Counted from the first letter of the stretch, positions 49,801 to 50,114 are shown. The stretch is 64,000 nt of DNA from JBGQOJ01 sp052119585 (GCF_052119585.1 NZ_JBGQOJ010000001.1:62001-126000), one strand, 5' to 3'. The notes: a model not told the origin generated them from the sequence alone. A program made the numbers and translations.

Positions 49801-50114
49801 ACGGTTTTGTAGGGGTCAGAACCAAAGCCGATATCGGCCAGAGCCGGCTTGATCATGTCAAGCGACCCCGCAGATACGTCCAGCAACACCAGTTCGATCG
49901 CCGTGTCCGCGACAACCGCATCCTGTTCGATGGATTCACCGGGCAGCCGGTCATCCTCGATCGAGCGATAGATCGCAACGTCTGGTTCGTCCGCGATGTC
50001 AGGCGCGTAGGGAATAAGATCAACGGAAAGAAGTATCCGGTCTTCAAGTGGTTCGATCGCTATTTGACGGCGTGTCGTGGCAGACCCGTTGTTCGCACCG
50101 AAGATCTTGTTCAT
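10428..50114 (-). CDS. Giant LEPR-XLL/DUF4347/RTX repeat surface protein (13,228 aa)
   Basis: One uninterrupted frame of 39.7 kb, predicted mass roughly 1.3-1.4 MDa. Order of parts: basic N-terminus with EPLEDRILLS (residues 21-30); DUF4347 (about 75-225); a beta-rich region with recurring IPxIGxSLxD units (about 1,200-6,900); an Ala-rich helical insert (about 2,150-2,563); a Pro/Leu-rich stretch (about 5,990-6,090); a Lys/Pro linker (about 7,290-7,350); a central RTX block (about 7,590-8,070); short beta repeats (about 8,200-10,300); a long RTX-rich region (about 10,480-13,000); and a Pro/Glu linker with a basic tail. There is no Sec signal peptide. RTX repeats bind calcium and fold outside the cell, so a secreted or cell-surface adhesin-like role is likely. 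I place the start at the ATG at 50114, just before the sorting motif, not 16 codons upstream. The gene follows the TolC-like gene by 77 nt and precedes the export genes. No frameshift or internal stop is apparent. The ligand is unknown. Confidence 0.93.
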   Translation of the reverse strand: MNKIFGANNGSATTRRQIAIEPLEDRILLSVDLIPYAPDIADEPDVAIYRSIEDDRLPGESIEQDAVVADTAIELVLLDVSAGSLDMIKPALADIGFGSDPYKTVIEVSSEADIIAALSSGVRYDAVHWLTHGSDAGQVVGDRLMGENVAADDAIVMALIKGLQPGGDLMLYACDLAQGMLPQRLAALTGADVAASVNATGAAGDWDLEFISGDVSTTALMLGNALGTLDIVTADAAAFVVSFDPGPVDTNNNPTASNIDKFFASYAVALKEPLGNWALATGGTADTLVAALQSAAHAGNSLAAADNVARANNILDSIKAVTFGGQLSSVEATLVAGKLNIGFVLTGEFTVPAEPAFDASLALALTNWSDMGFAAPTARSAFATPATAFGSLKFAASVAATTLGALTKTTSQMPLRNAAVLVDASQSASLGLSSGQVLAGLSAATSTAWQALASSSGLTGPLADADPISWLAGGLETAVAALEKAALSVGLVALEQTTDAIENETSIAASDLDNVGNETARLRANRAFVAAAEGITSTAFRAALGSALTADLVAGAPLGGLSLLIDRVAGLVQNITAKIDLVAKTYGLSTTLRGTWTGLPAGLASGLDVATGDITLGLTVNAAGVATQSHQTQLTLQRSAAGGGASATVAAGVTNTFTLPATAELILPGLSATVWNVTLGGTSVAVNIGTGTLADAIVASAAVQNLAATLGATLSVSGSILTVTASATDVAILVQRADLQTFDTTAFPVAATANIDQLRVYLRTAGDASGMSENEWVQSTPLTFGDSLLADAFAHDYLMGGFGTGTPVYAINAAQLLGNSNPFTALRIAGAGNAAMNLWLDGLETRLSTEHPVGRDGMALMGLLRMAQDLVKPQETVTKAPVAPATDRADVAQTQLLVLRKGEVVAQTAETGFGDLLGDANAAPANGLTLAERQSQDLVTLSDLAGLGDTDGSLFKRFESLSDAIARAWGNRGIDAVIKNDLDDALQRALDEETGLSAFGRYDLIDADPAHQAITLSFENGVLDIDLNGIVLDDTLGARGVWGEVPILSEVGERKVDAHLGARLKFTTTLSDTAVTQGAAAVTLAIDVVSADSSRIALANGLPGDPIVDAASLRLGVTQTTTLASGVWTATNLTATLDFDLDFRDPRGVLGTTAEGVLDGTYTLTYSGMTAMQDMRKVNTGTDGLFDATKRDALYTLELRRLDTLVGQSFLDALSASPELSALIPPMGVSIVDIMRDTSGIDMTDWLVDALSAKLDAQGAGVTSLAALLAELGAGTDYALATVNAGNTDAGLTVDLTINADLPEFVIDFARLSTLALSGAAYRVTPKVTSAVRARIKHNTVADGVTDGELVFDTVFETVAGKDIFGLTLTANDANKTDPAAKLKIDLGTLGQQEILTPVFDLNIGFTTKTRTDGITLIGGASPLIAPAETGADAATYTLTLPIQYQPKTVAGVTTGPKFTPVFTANGFGQTGLDDPRLLLVNDAEWEMSNLLFSADDMFISDWLSDASGSTQFDRLLQGTVPSSDGVSSFMAAPIPLLNGKSFFDLLNDPETSVAYGDLASVISAHLDSLATYSGNIDPLDTADYTGDLAAFVDALALKLDAMVGVTRVGGAEDGTTKPLLTQTADGSSSTLLDLSTDRSADGKLLDEVRYRVSIADLITLTKSVDEFHRNDLFNLSAIGIDLFGVNMDVDGYAFGLEADLDITIDFGMKRIGGQFEPFVELSEVNGGFKLTSTTLAAPRDFIDFRNVDYIIVGDKRFDNVADPLRLTFAPRFVYSPTSGAVDFSGGVQAEMSGTAKFDVLLTPPAGGRASALTVDFLPADATSLQRIASFTDGTVNGATITVDFGGRLIDELPGSASTLSFAGDVKAAVDSLSAALTTETGLFNDLLQVEVPFSGGFSIADVLTNGGANALADVLKLAQLSDLLAVNDTLKDGTLDGASAALAAVFNTGAGTDPEHPDYITFTYDVKSGNLILIYAPTIKVDYTARAAMGRDQLAALLGLTTDAPDFDAQIAEVLTGGASLFVQPRFKIAISATGDILLAGGQNGQIAFTIAGQTTKALTELDDTDRTISLSRTGTSTVDIALDGETTGQVASFDLNAAEISLLGDKGSFVLSSGADAGWTSLDVALGQVTLNSLQAVIDASPETMTGAMASLDALERAARVLTAAETELANADTRLTRDTGDLVLQAKQAAAAAAKNAAQDVFNAAKADAATALDILVALNAKVAVHALAASAAYGAAKDISGTSGALATLTRQAAALAARIGAATMILTQVTATGADSATVLAAQAFNALRTRLDVALTTSASLEERIAIAAQAVASAAAQVALPASEPLASKQAILASFDAAIAQLTMLNGQVARLQTEASAIVSVAAGLTAPTGLTAGLTALRASADAVSLVTTAATATLTGLLSYAQSTRTAVDISIDTMRSLMEAVTLSEAALSVVQNAYITAGDQLRAALAIAAGNTTTRVGSAVDTVNALHLTLSALSVELSATTAQVTAARAQVAVAQTALDTAVAGTAIAAPDLASVTARLDGVSTGIAALQTAIAALTGYANSASTLLAAGTLDLTALAGLGVTLRADLIAKAAEFDPLIGDFVANFLPELDLATLDFNLQTLNSAATLNGVTQTLTLAVQAALPASVASGAQKVIEAALDFTPPSLAELRYGALTGLENLNLHELAATISESFAAIFNDASAATGTSILNQKLPLIGKSLGELLGIDTALAQIAAILAAAPATGVAQMDAILKAALPANSPLTIRLEAPAEMTAGTPNRLSVVIGIRAPSTGLPVDTINLSEFAAFLGLPTPEVPPIDGLMLNITGGVVEQPSTLRLTNQAIGTLEEGSRLRLLDSSAATVATGVIRSVNYVDSTGAPAASAGAGIDMLAQVVWDQAFDKADAVQMVHDTLDAARQPVTALVLDTAVLIDAALTLGTASDPLLGLFRFDLDMRSAQVQWSGFATSNPGALAGKAFSATRNGVVIARGTTGGVSGGALGLMVETGALAVGDSITFEGGAQHTISAVETIPLELVDEFSTRIAADLSLDLAAGKELFNFKTGLIGAGDVQVQVGNHGTVPKQLALVALRLKLDDGLPDNEGIVPQFEASRLVPTTGFAFKADASLDIRAVSAILPNGSVTLDTATLSASIKNGTTVAPTLRFDGGTLITAMRDAFNGAGAALVEMAAGWTDITRLGDGFTKAVELVLGDLDTQDGLVDMVIPGIGQSVEDMTGIKSALKAAIAALTDARDQSLDFGAALIHDAMTDASDPLRFAPDDLVVSIKPKAVTGGAVSDALILDIKGTRLLSDMLALDLDLSDLNIDGQSLADLIGLTDLGLLSIKALDGTKIGYALALDLDLTLELSWDAASGQPVISFVVEDIANGGYRALDNGEVATPFEIRALAGMAPTNISFAIDAGSLGSFGVVAQNASVAFGNSEDVVLGTGSLAAQLDDIGARFAITVDHTATFATQIEAGFGMGLSLARAFGNSLQAIEGFEAARMTGSFAAGVSASSAPLVDIAMLDVPADLNLRSLLMPQLDDFTSFTMDDLLAMVHSARDWMKGDTAASLLAQEIPFVGRSLDDILPITPIFTAIDAVLGTITGPFEQSVLTVEKLVNDAIASVAGWDTPPVFTLGFSTLPGDPWNGSVPLRGFEIRLDFDNAVVARQALALDLDEALGLTGILNSELSASLEAGVGLSGRFVFGGALSADASQRSLGSLANDTALLRPVVYVGADSGLTLSFSAVAEEIAMKLGVDVPAVGTLSASVQNGRIALTGTNGAEQATLTYGLDGGGVAGGTYYVISGTLKSADGANVTDVAAGGSGQITYVTLDSDLSTGSSAQLVNISASDRLMNDPATTTAQWLDLGQDRIGVVLAGGEQMLLSETGNSTTKVAVGDTLLRVVGEARYDATIGARANSVVTLDLDTVNARQFDGTSHVQLSFTYEENGITTQMSLAAAVILPADLDSRSIGLVLADNVLTGTWSGITVTGLAAGATVVEEPKLYGAADLPFVYTLTLGATPEATALLDALSGVSQAQTRDQSTLTFGAGQIHGRILSVDRAAGTVQLVLDSTDVDLQAALKARDIATIKTSINEGRISQGVAPIFELAAMQPRLDASLSVDLSANADFIGQEIGHLNGSVDITSFDQLNLTGLIRDLQYAAIAAAPVDLGIFTPDLDFAIFIGDKINLLQNALGNLANLTPTQLLGYLRTGIEALTSGDGPAASLLTADIPFVNQSLDDLTQVKTALSAVLDLLPADNGDPIDVWLNSLGDIPGLPADFLTISYVEAATSADWILKVSVNYSKIFKETQTINVSLGDIGDLGPISGSALSDGISLGLRIDGTADLSLDLELVGSGLRPQELRLMDTSGLDLAFGLRLSQTSAATLGLSADATALLTQFGAGSYLPELVINGGAIWLSSNPEAQLQTVTLTRSATTMFDQNTFSVGQVVVAGPEALPFDAATGSFGIVTGWDYKTATLTLLAPSGATANVFSDTKYIHNVDTTGAIGALGYDIKTASGPAVGEIRADLSAGAGLYLGKGDLIGGVTSGWVGQVVSADDTALLATVVTTGVPAADELIDRVVEFADGTRVLLGDLAAAAGAGAIGYGISAVTDTSGVTDVQTRTRVTLTGTPLVGAHLIDSSGRWFEVVRADTGGFWLEAVGHTGQPVNGDTLYAPVLDIADAGALIETAPGRTVLRVAVSNAIPVGEWLPGLGILNDGTNWFEVAGFDPVGRTVDLRALAAGVTGLTATGGGGFALRVQSLSSVLTAGTGIVAVTGLPGKASISVGLDTGSDTENYISIALSGDGTAITAAQSVTPYTFGSLPAGGIEGKTTVIQVVPGAALKAESVLRAAILGATADKLIVGVGAVTFKPAAGVSYYLAGSGATDVAGGTLGDVLAETLIEVSGVTSVAGDKLYLNDTTGTAFATANVDGAYVLTNAEVQTLLAALSTATKVVHRRPPAGGGAGVGATTNIALGAATLSFNITSGLSASDALLIEVAGHGDYIVGTGPLTLAFDDLMAGTPATLLGSGVTLTALSLLSTGITPLAAPMDVAGMQSLTVASALNLNVGSKLVDTVTGATGTVTHIVEGATSSRVTVELDSAQKFAVSPTATTKTLVEKRTEFSVTADATGSLGFFLPVVASLGSDSAVAVVSARADFNGTTFTAPDISIPTHLVDFLTDGYQTLLSSDGMKRLNTLSYADVIEGLIAALDVILGKDGGDGLIDAEIPLIGKSLDDMTGIGKLRDAFVALRENSAEAISSVEQAVRDAMISVFGAEADDNITVAFVTDPVSGEVRTTIRLMDYGYTRDFRVDVDDTDLADALGFGLGPLTFEAGGTATVNASADLVFDLLFKVDTSAVIGSVPKAQVFVSQDTGLALTVQELSFTPTGTSEIDLGFASGSVALQDTARIAIDAGTMTLYNVAGDYTSLVGKTLVQQGGAVFTVTAFLPETATGGDGVLKLKRISGVPDVGGALTLVETTETGAAFGNVISNVAGTFVLDMWFDQPPSNLTTTALVGWPSTGQAAAPDTGMLLLSDGSSLAVAGSAVLEGGLRPVSVTSAGSGTLTLTLDVAMTADTKPAVGGLIVLGSGVVGRVSAASGTTIDLTLIDGATVTSITGTAITVSASGTTKVIDIAAVEVVQVPVVVDAIALNPASGQANVQLSQVLHADDMPMRGTEITIAGLKAVVLGTTSTATNTVLTVLFIGDLKPVAQGTGVRVSLPLTANANVVGPATTFKLTDAGLSTDGTTLQLMLGAATAPTTALQAKAHLDSLRALQPGQLLTTGGSSFRVLSVDAAGGVVSVAWLTDAAVAHAVAYTGTAPTFGFVDTNNAVPTTVVTPTVTQVTVTADGVLYQFAKDPDGVTTEKDALSALDALDSGDVTINGVIVKSAEMKLSTSKRTLLIKTPSVDLAAGATHVLVTAASLDAADDILTTAVSENLKSDPIYAALRVRGLSDDPADFITKGTVTFAPINTSPLPGAASLGISTSFSGIGFYANLPLTFSGSAAGIDFPEIDLPDFGFDFDLPSLNFGLGGFSLANLGLDLPKVDFNLPDLALPTLPSLPTLAIPFDIGLPTLPDLPNIPAFPSLPNFGFTLPDFNTINPFALPSASLTDILELIETVSEEIITSGRGANTILTTEIPLLGFSLDSQLGIVNLFRTINRVVVDLDDNLLLLQTLLDAELAKLGFEPGEGADSRVTVARMDYDATDTETDRNDLVIGINVRKGFTTFVDTTIDLISLLGDMGTVGAELDKIFDLTGSYKGLLGLEAGLKFDLGVDLSDVLAPTVFVGANSGLTLDVTLDTQSAEMSTSVTLGAVTVDVSTSTGSEDPLFFGLVPRDPLNVVTDANPSHFFSLGVNGNIANAAKLKLAKADIELDLSADERFAIHMPVYGEISAAGLGSFEAKLLDMDLSFDPGVYLQAGAVTPFEARRVTDATATDFDAFRANKLLAVEYEFAPEMVFDATKLTELLNIAKQELNFTALFEQLGSAINAVDTATTEIDIPFVNKTIAELIGVQSQADGFFTDVNAIIAQLIAASTPTTGNKSGNLDFLNTEVRNTLFKGSTEPGLVFNAGFVFGRDSEDALVAKELLVDFNLSFFDLLKAYGVLNIDRNVRQTLRPSEYLPQEELNLLRALGVDIDVEISPVDLLFSFDIGIKGQISIELGGTFGTPSFVTTLNEGSGAYVGFAARAMMQDASLSAGLTFVPGAKITASILDATFALDADGDVETDAAGKIINDGLATISYVTVGDYSKTLAAGQPVVTTGSLAMHLVTHGKAALILPVYFPVRTSALTGSDAIVDSGYFADAGAEANRYAKYASTNMEGWGGTGVQRNAIFIGYDLDGMTVNETQASLTNRLYYYVPNPMPQMGLGMFIEDPLLLVDGLLKVLNALDTTIRRAPVFQMDLPFIGDELRKGATFVSTTLIDPIEDILGDLGNLIRVEKAKNGGTFTAVDLMQFAIYQLIEEIGDATDGRIHFVDAAGNLIEDYNDVDVTLTEGYDDLRIGLRAMGEIFDPIVVDIDVGGTVPGLPLSFDSDAVITLGIRYDIALAFGVSYIDGGLDFYIDTKANPDRDAEILLEAYADLDDDANLHATLGFLDFDVTNLLKDGHKELSAALTVDLKDPGTAAADNRLSLLHELRGAKFRDIVAAEFNARAEVILSFESSIGGSANFPRFMTDFHYSQTFVSIDLTTGKQQSKLGGTPEITLTDIRLDLGSFISNFAGPILAEIQKITGPISDALSPIVDPLPVVSDLMGSPTSALKMIEMFGGAGAAKYIAYFNTIKGIIDLINSIPAPGDADGVVIRFGDYQISGPGKDARNSQSYDAKQIEAQSGGKKVDPSAQAKTPVAPPANNAAPSSDKSNKKANGKTQGFLSKASNMQGLRFPILTNPASAIGLLTGASNVDLMIFDLPELYVEKRVSKDIWIWAPFLSATFGAGISATVNLSFGFDSRGLNLFRDSGWNNPEYLFLGLHVRDWNDDGTERVELTIKMDITASAQIGGNYVIMSVKAGIAGGIFATVEFDLNDVASREGTYDGKLYIDELVYIMERDPLGLFDVSAEVRAKVWAFVEIKLELFITTITIFSKTQTLVDVLIWRFDYHKHFQLAPLGEVNDGILTVYTTEGADRITINETQDGKILVDVAGDLQRFENVTEVVIDGKGGDDYVLIADTFTRKATIRGGAGRDTLISEADAEIYFDGGADNDVLTQKGGSMVTFRGGAGDDTLTGNVGADQLFGDDGNDIIYGDEPDDLFRSAAAAGIGGADSIYGGAGNDQIFGQYDDDVIYGDAGDDRIYGQMGDDTLNAGAGRDEVYGDDGADRIKGDSGVNLLVGGKGIDTITGGTGADTIRWVVGDANDIIDGGAGGADRVEMLAAEFAGGAAGGDRVEVSSIENGGSRVVWQDAVLEMLEIRATETIDINFGMGEDTGVVLKAADTVDAKQIVFQLGAAQAGRPGDRATDVVRILGDQTGNDKITSTAVTGDNSTYHMFDSIGVAEIQAIVLRDHSRGVAEEDTVRLETGGGDDIIDLSGQRIAQGSAGGVVRHIIAGDDNDTIIGSALDEIIDLGAGDDKVDPGKGNDILIDGGGYDIFTYDAAQLGGDSSAVKYMLSGSELVIAQAGDTQTEYLWDIEEVRLLGTSADDTFDVRDFTARAQLDGRDGSDAYLDRANEGVARFGVETASTNMVELSGTFVGHDGDLLVGLEVASLLLASDTGTFTGLEEGVTVVRGTRSGVLATLLSYSPQTGRLLLGNLTGVPEHGEQFEIVGKSAVAAKELRLAADLPVGTDLATLVAVGDLLTRDEVRTPTSAAIAPDGLLAVTGKAELSLPGLNGFTLVQVVEGGIAAPETVLRRAISGGAFETIGTIAAWNDTAKRMAVELLDGVKLSATDTLFVGGDPEQRVLTTSAGLTSVGAGQQILSASEGTLVMRLVLDASGLSETAVVYASSGTDLRAVGRFVSADAVEGTVTVAVDPGARITAGDTIQVEITPHSVLRVTLVDVALGTFGAELLSGTVTDGTVVSLTTPTGTVEVSIRNGETANPQTPLTLARPIGTISIGDLLSEDNGAALYRITGFDADTVTVALLEGRWFESVGVTPALDAIQSKYAAPALKVTHATLTYAVHNGATAPAPSVGEVFSLTNAGIDALIRITGLVGDQLSFDLLEGRIGTGVLDTSLSVNGSLPAVGTYGIARLGQTTPTGTIRIGSLAIQRAAPPVALRVDLDGLANGPLLLIKDATVIRVDAGGAATLLTGAPEVGGVYDVVADGIAAGTTFTLNSQRLAFKDQTQPAVRVTLPFASLEVSGNTTVPPVAGSLWQSTTLPDVVIRIVAINDTAITADLLSGTLALDGLDAALAGITGIPGLDLAQQDGFLGFHLVGSSTTPQMLLALGGTSTEALTGIQIGADLSTADQGETLWVGAGVDGAVVSVHSGVARLLAGVLTQGTVLTGATTGASWTVQSAGRAATLSGALSSELTQNYSYTVAVEGDFGTVSGASASLQTRLAAGPVTLYAVNASGNISAVVVTAVNGNLGTIDLRGDAGLLAAGTALYDFGVAANAVGFTPDLRETDRPVLRLERKIAGLDAAAGAVRFTMIETAPLERSVETRVFAALQAGDGPVRLYTAQGDAVLVTFADQAKSQISFHFETVSPDQTGTARARVAFADMALYATPWDTDITDRPVLRLVSPLASEVQAMSLIAARVTENTAGGVVISGLTQPFYKGQDVILIDGSATGTTGAVTDISLDTSQLHISVADSGVAATTLLQLSGGATLAEIATRSLVLNLDTAIVKMPAGFDGTFIKDQPIFEMREIVGVWTAVEIGTVAVFKSGAGELHIDLNAGEIIGFGSRLYSEYLATGVDAHTGDLVIEDSTDLKRTNKQVVWQGLNGADLTQAGSMGFVTGDSLISADGRTLFDIGFVGTARDAFGNPLNTADLDLIFNRVAVPFQPFAPAQRVTVLAPTGGTYTDLFAAQGGFNLRGGSLDVSFGPDGWLLKLNQDAIAGFEAQLIAHLAANYGGSSSFVDPAALKRMADDPARGGLFLSSLPLATGERGLDTGRIVGWDGVQGVLSLEILQQDRAEASLSRQYGQDFYLREQPVYRIDDIGLTVSTPVPEVGPVVDGISTVAISLLNTVHPANFNFSADYTHIYAVDKVTGAFLAVAKVDHDATIASIGGQASGTPPQIIANALDAAANGWTELNLTNARFILAEGMDQLALVNTASAVTADPETGIRTVTVTVDKSAALGIEFSPTTGEPRFAQVVSIVGTGAARFDNNAIGRVKSVVETATTYELSVQLGQTTAAPAAGVTLRFATADRIAVFTLPAETETLITSARVDYAAQVSLGNLKWVVETVTQTLTLDSVAGLVVGDELTLNGALVNGVLDTTEAGTIVATITAINGNAVTAELRRGADIFAGVSDLTIERQGDLVGGNAWQVTGDLVKIVDGTVPDMGADNRTTADWSVEQGSNATRDVWSFELSYAPTPAEAGVLAKVANGDALTPTEVLIYEGMVQPYRPLVNDRLNFRDGTFGDRTRAADQGTVLDIVEVSENVFRVFVEVTWQELQDPEIATDMQFVKGGATYSVVGALDVVLADVNVDWTNTTSDSFVDRRLDGLERAKPKDFYADQTFTLADGAGTVATGRISDWNPETTVITLSGLTSGLTGAAALSQQLTDIVKDKQKVTSEIDASGAVIVGERVLVTLSSATNPPKTGTVLRATTGGVDVEIGRVLQVFADGVTVELLINREALKAYPVVTGLAVAWTGSDAAQSRVDGTVAALRTDAVVSTVLHRVGATNPIEDLNRAEIDPQQGDLVFIGGVAIGEVISFDPEKGLLSFAALQGQLSTIALDALLTVTKSDGTTLVVDAGGASEFRIAGIKMGSVNYIGTGVAAAQSAGGTSLSLEGLALEFASKDGLGNALVISNLDSSGWGSLPGSQLLGFDGVSFLNRDRIVVAINELPDAAVSWQDHRDWAPTTPATQAHLFGIDRTQVSVSLDGGTTFRIENGVLTTVAQEADQRFINNSGGDELFIHGTNGSDIFTFDNTGSLSYAYGHGGKDTFNVGSIIEARQAPNPEGEGTVTVVETTSGTAHDTRMFGGGGNDYFQVYRNKGETWLFGDAGDDTFFVKATLGITNIGSGKGKNKVGFNRNAPLHIDGGSGFDTFILEGTEIGDQFIVYVDDDGVQQIKGAGIDLGSIKNIESIQINAIDGDDTIYIYGVNAETRLTINSGRGNDQIFIGGPARVFDPVSQTIDLDSTAATALVPVITYTEVEEFVPGFIRVERTTNADGTETVRQVIVPGYTVKKRVATVELVAVGATTQTERKRISPEAAMVGQQTDLSAFDNLVILDGSAGADTVDFQLYGSANGTSADGGMSTTTDRDILIRALKAVYGQSYVPSEAELIPVDSPDNQTYGWVTGFGGNRQGIVLDNLELVRIQLGSADNNFALEAVDKDIKFAVISLGGGNDVVTAGRITDTLPEPTIGDGRLIGLTIAGQLAPVQDWLAAQQAVLDGLSITITQLNLLAIAVRDLPAGAQLTAGVLERWLHGSDVAPVTAAFDLASVTQADITQLNADYDAQNGPLFGLTLDRLALDTRAWFAERESPLALSGLTQLQLLIAAVDLGVTLDTTGLTTWFSTLTLSALDGVALTAKWEAANPRHGGRVGSLADIYSRAALIGGTGDDLIQIYDSARSDAVLAQVTAINLKPFNPEDPSVATQDEINKDPLQQRIDFTNIRFSARDGGAGPDGAFAMNSFETTEVYLGTGNDSVEVRSALQPIFIFAGGGDDEFFVGSTPDDALTSSLDGVNTTVNLDGGTGSTRLVISRGGDSDPTGNVEINDNGVVMRHFSSDDLAIPPLVTTVIYSAATTSERVLAGTYVGEAQSGFDRGVVVYTGDGDDRTVQINTIRSEAPTTVFLGAGNDTATVLRTATGENIGLKNAITGDPHDMLQVFGGDGNDTIDLSLALVNVRAFGGDGDDVLKGSTGVDILVGGMGNDELQGYGAALLGDPADGSLWGSQLEVLAGDDLGRMFTRVEGINTVTYRLPGFIDTNSQYFDARWMEAGGVYLFDRSDSAGQLFDLAEAVDGAGVLIRNAEKNYRGGDPFAIWNTMASPTETLGQEGGNDLIFSGVALPSKLGLSDTLATTLQGTNVVFGGAGRDRIYLGDTDLAHGHGHIIFGDEGQLRLNEMNETATALVRKLDAQDITLARPPYDEPRGDDWIQYGAGDAYVLAGHGNDAIFGGLNPDGSDAAGQFRSRILSDMGKIRLVDETTEIAFMATDADRPGGDDTVVLGNDDADWIGGGGNDRIWVGYTAAINPRAVAGGNADQAVIVDADGQPIHLADVLGLVIPQGLPQTAVTYGTAPLLMLGTDRGATFGSWSWVPTVTVIDTSAATRKAQVVNLVSDYGSMTRTVYNYEAGVNDTGLVNPYNQVSRGLDLFTDNATTPLVDFVVRSNIPSNDFNADIDVLLAGDPLAQAGNRGDGGNDSVHLNSARGNVILGEGDDELVALDTNGALPFDATDTTNLNTTGEYGLAVLGDTGSLARMLGFAGSALDGDRLIQVRNSVDETPIGVESDAAQQSQIDRGGDDIIDLGAGYHVVSGGLGHDVIRVAADSSDYLRQIVSGDGAVITFDPRVGMSAPRSILSYENAERDSATAIAGAGDSWDDITIGNGDILATGGIGSDVMTLGTGRHILAGDRMDLQTLSWNADDLRNELILKDLITTVVGGDDIITSHAAKVTLLAGAGDDTVALQVGMAETEEGRAIVLGGRGQITLDMNVAELIGKTGIVPDDARAIPDVFDVERLATVIGKDTEQVPADPNAANFAALKDLSGGDDKITLGHGRMVVIGGGGADEITAGNVSNDDGTGNPGRAIIAGDVAEVVLTPDDASYKVVSFVSARDDNGLLRKSGGDDKITVAAGDVAVIGGDGVDTVTVGDGNAVILGDHGDILFDKTANWALRSVVNAPTAGEEADFASLSGDDVIQLGRGALQVVFGGAGSDTVTAQVDVDGNPLVSLARNDSYFAGDYAALFFDPAAGEMLSFTARDVLTTATWNDGFTTGSGAVRAILGRGADSLSHGDGLAYVLGDGGEMLQNPATFALTSLIAETDALAASGAKDTWTGGAGLHVGILGAAGDEVHLGDGETTLLGDFGRILFDPTQNDTLKSVNNAPLGGTNASYTALSGDDVIRLGQGARQVVFGGAGTDTVHAQVDGNGDPLAAQVAGTRNDSYFAGDYADLLFNPSEEQMLTFVSLDDAGTPAGNDVFTTGNGDLRAILGTGEDKLTSGDGLAYVLGDGGEMDQNNPGFILSRMEARTDDAAIDAAAKDQWTSGIGQHIGIMGAGDDSVLLGDGEVIALLDYGIILRDPASGDLDYVEDMNTSRYGNDRLVAGSGSGVVFGGGGNDVILTGRAPDGSVAANDGQHIIFGDTGYVDFDPALPGVMGLVKIENLLPEMRGNDVLAGGAGRDIILGGAGSDDVSGEGGRDIIAGDFLRLDFVNGFVTDIETPQIYNQSGAGDILRSGYSGDFVFGGTQFNQFDTAAGVDVIFETFGRVLFAADQGIDKLDFLFNMGVSRSLLDDRVLAGQVPSTTVLGATSQLARNTIAIFDLFANIGKGDAAEEDTGFAAFLQQFVRIMTEEHIDPSINQESLPSIAQPMLASEPQPAPTEAEVPAEEEAQQEQAALAGSDGGAAGMRVVLGSEGGDMIGASDVMAEGASHGGILTVFEAGAAMAVANRSTWRRYGSKNVGSLEQRLRVWQDGRFSLRGDAKEKASEYL
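11100..18670 (-). repeat. C-terminal RTX-rich region of the giant protein
   Basis: Many canonical and degenerate RTX motifs are spread over about 2,500 residues: GTNGSDIFTFDNTG near 18,650, FGGDGDDVLKGSTGVDILVG near 15,800, GGDDTVVLGNDDADWIGG near 14,880, and GGGGNDVILTG with GGAGSDDVSGEGGRDIIAGD near 11,300-11,560. Intervening sequences of 50-200 residues carry other beta-rich material. Confidence 0.88.
11735..12960 (-). repeat. Tandem repeat of about 612 bp inside the C-terminal RTX region
   Basis: Two consecutive units of about 204 residues align by eye. Each opens GDG-x-LLGD-G-ILFD, continues SVxNAP, SGDDVIxLGxGAxQVVFGG, NDSYFAGDYA, RAILG, LAYVLGDGGEM and closes before the next GDGE. The opening motifs lie near 12,940, 12,330 and 11,720. 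The DNA stretch matching SGDDVI recurs at about 12,803 and 12,191. Confidence 0.75.
19200..25500 (-). repeat. Array of short beta repeats (GxVxxWDxxxGxLxLxLxxG) in the giant protein
   Basis: A degenerate unit of about 20-25 residues recurs, usually embedded in spacers of 30-200 residues. Examples are GEVISFDPEKGLLSFAALQG (near 19,240), GRISDWNPETTVITLSGLTS (19,780), GRVKSVVETATTYELSVQLG (20,860), GRIVGWDGVQGVLSLEILQQ (21,520), GAVTDISLDTSQLHISVADS (22,470), GRFVSADAVEGTVTVAVDPG (24,800) and GTIAAWNDTAKRMAVELLDG (25,080). Further copies lie upstream at 33,300-38,000. No named family is assigned. Confidence 0.6.
25905..27335 (-). repeat. Central RTX (calcium-binding nonapeptide) block of the giant protein
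   Basis: Tandem GGxGxDxUx-type repeats occur, such as GGAGDDTLTGNVGADQLFGD, DGNDIIYGD, GGAGNDQIFGQYDDDVIYGD, AGDDRIYGQMGDDTLNAG and GGTGADTI, then a later cluster with LGAGDDKVDPGKGNDILIDG. They form calcium-loaded parallel beta rolls in known RTX proteins. The central position, about 5,100 residues from the C-terminus, is unusual. Confidence 0.9.
28060..28240 (-). other. Lys/Pro/Ala/Asn-rich linker in the giant protein
   Basis: Residues about 7,292-7,351 contain KKVDPSAQAKTPVAPPANN and SSDKSNKKANGKTQG. This hydrophilic, probably disordered stretch separates the upstream beta-rich half from a folded domain that leads into the central RTX block. Confidence 0.7.
31840..32150 (-). repeat. LPxLP-type proline-rich repeat stretch in the giant protein
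   Basis: Residues about 5,990-6,090 repeat short D/N-L-P units: FPEIDLPDFGFDFDLPSL, then LPTLPSLPTLAIPF and LPTLPDLPNIPAFPSLPNF. A proline recurs every 3-8 residues over about 100 residues. Confidence 0.75.
42425..43665 (-). other. Ala-rich, probably helical insert in the giant protein
   Basis: Residues about 2,150-2,563 are dominated by Ala, Leu, Gln, Glu and Thr, with few glycines or aromatics. Examples are LDALERAARVLTAAETELA, KQAAAAAAKNAAQDVF and ATTAQVTAARAQVAVAQ. This is coiled-coil-like and unlike the beta-rich sequence on both sides. Confidence 0.75.
49440..49892 (-). other. DUF4347 domain of the giant protein
   Basis: Residues about 75-225. It begins with IELVLLDVSAG, then has AVHWLTHGSDAGQVVGD and GGDLMLYACDLAQGMLP, and ends with SGDVSTTALMLGNALGTLD. 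DUF4347 is common near the N-terminus of giant RTX or cadherin-like proteins. His132 (THG) and Cys174 (YAC) sit in positions that resemble the His/Cys dyad of CHAT/caspase-fold proteases. Confidence 0.75.
50025..50054 (-). other. LEPR-XLL-type N-terminal sorting motif of the giant protein
   Basis: Residues 21-30 read EPLEDRILLS, preceded by a basic stretch (TTRRQIAI) and followed by VDLIPY. It matches the LEPR-XLL class of N-terminal signals found on very large secreted bacterial proteins, in the variant with an inserted LED instead of an uninterrupted LEPR. No hydrophobic core of a Sec signal peptide is present. Confidence 0.75.
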
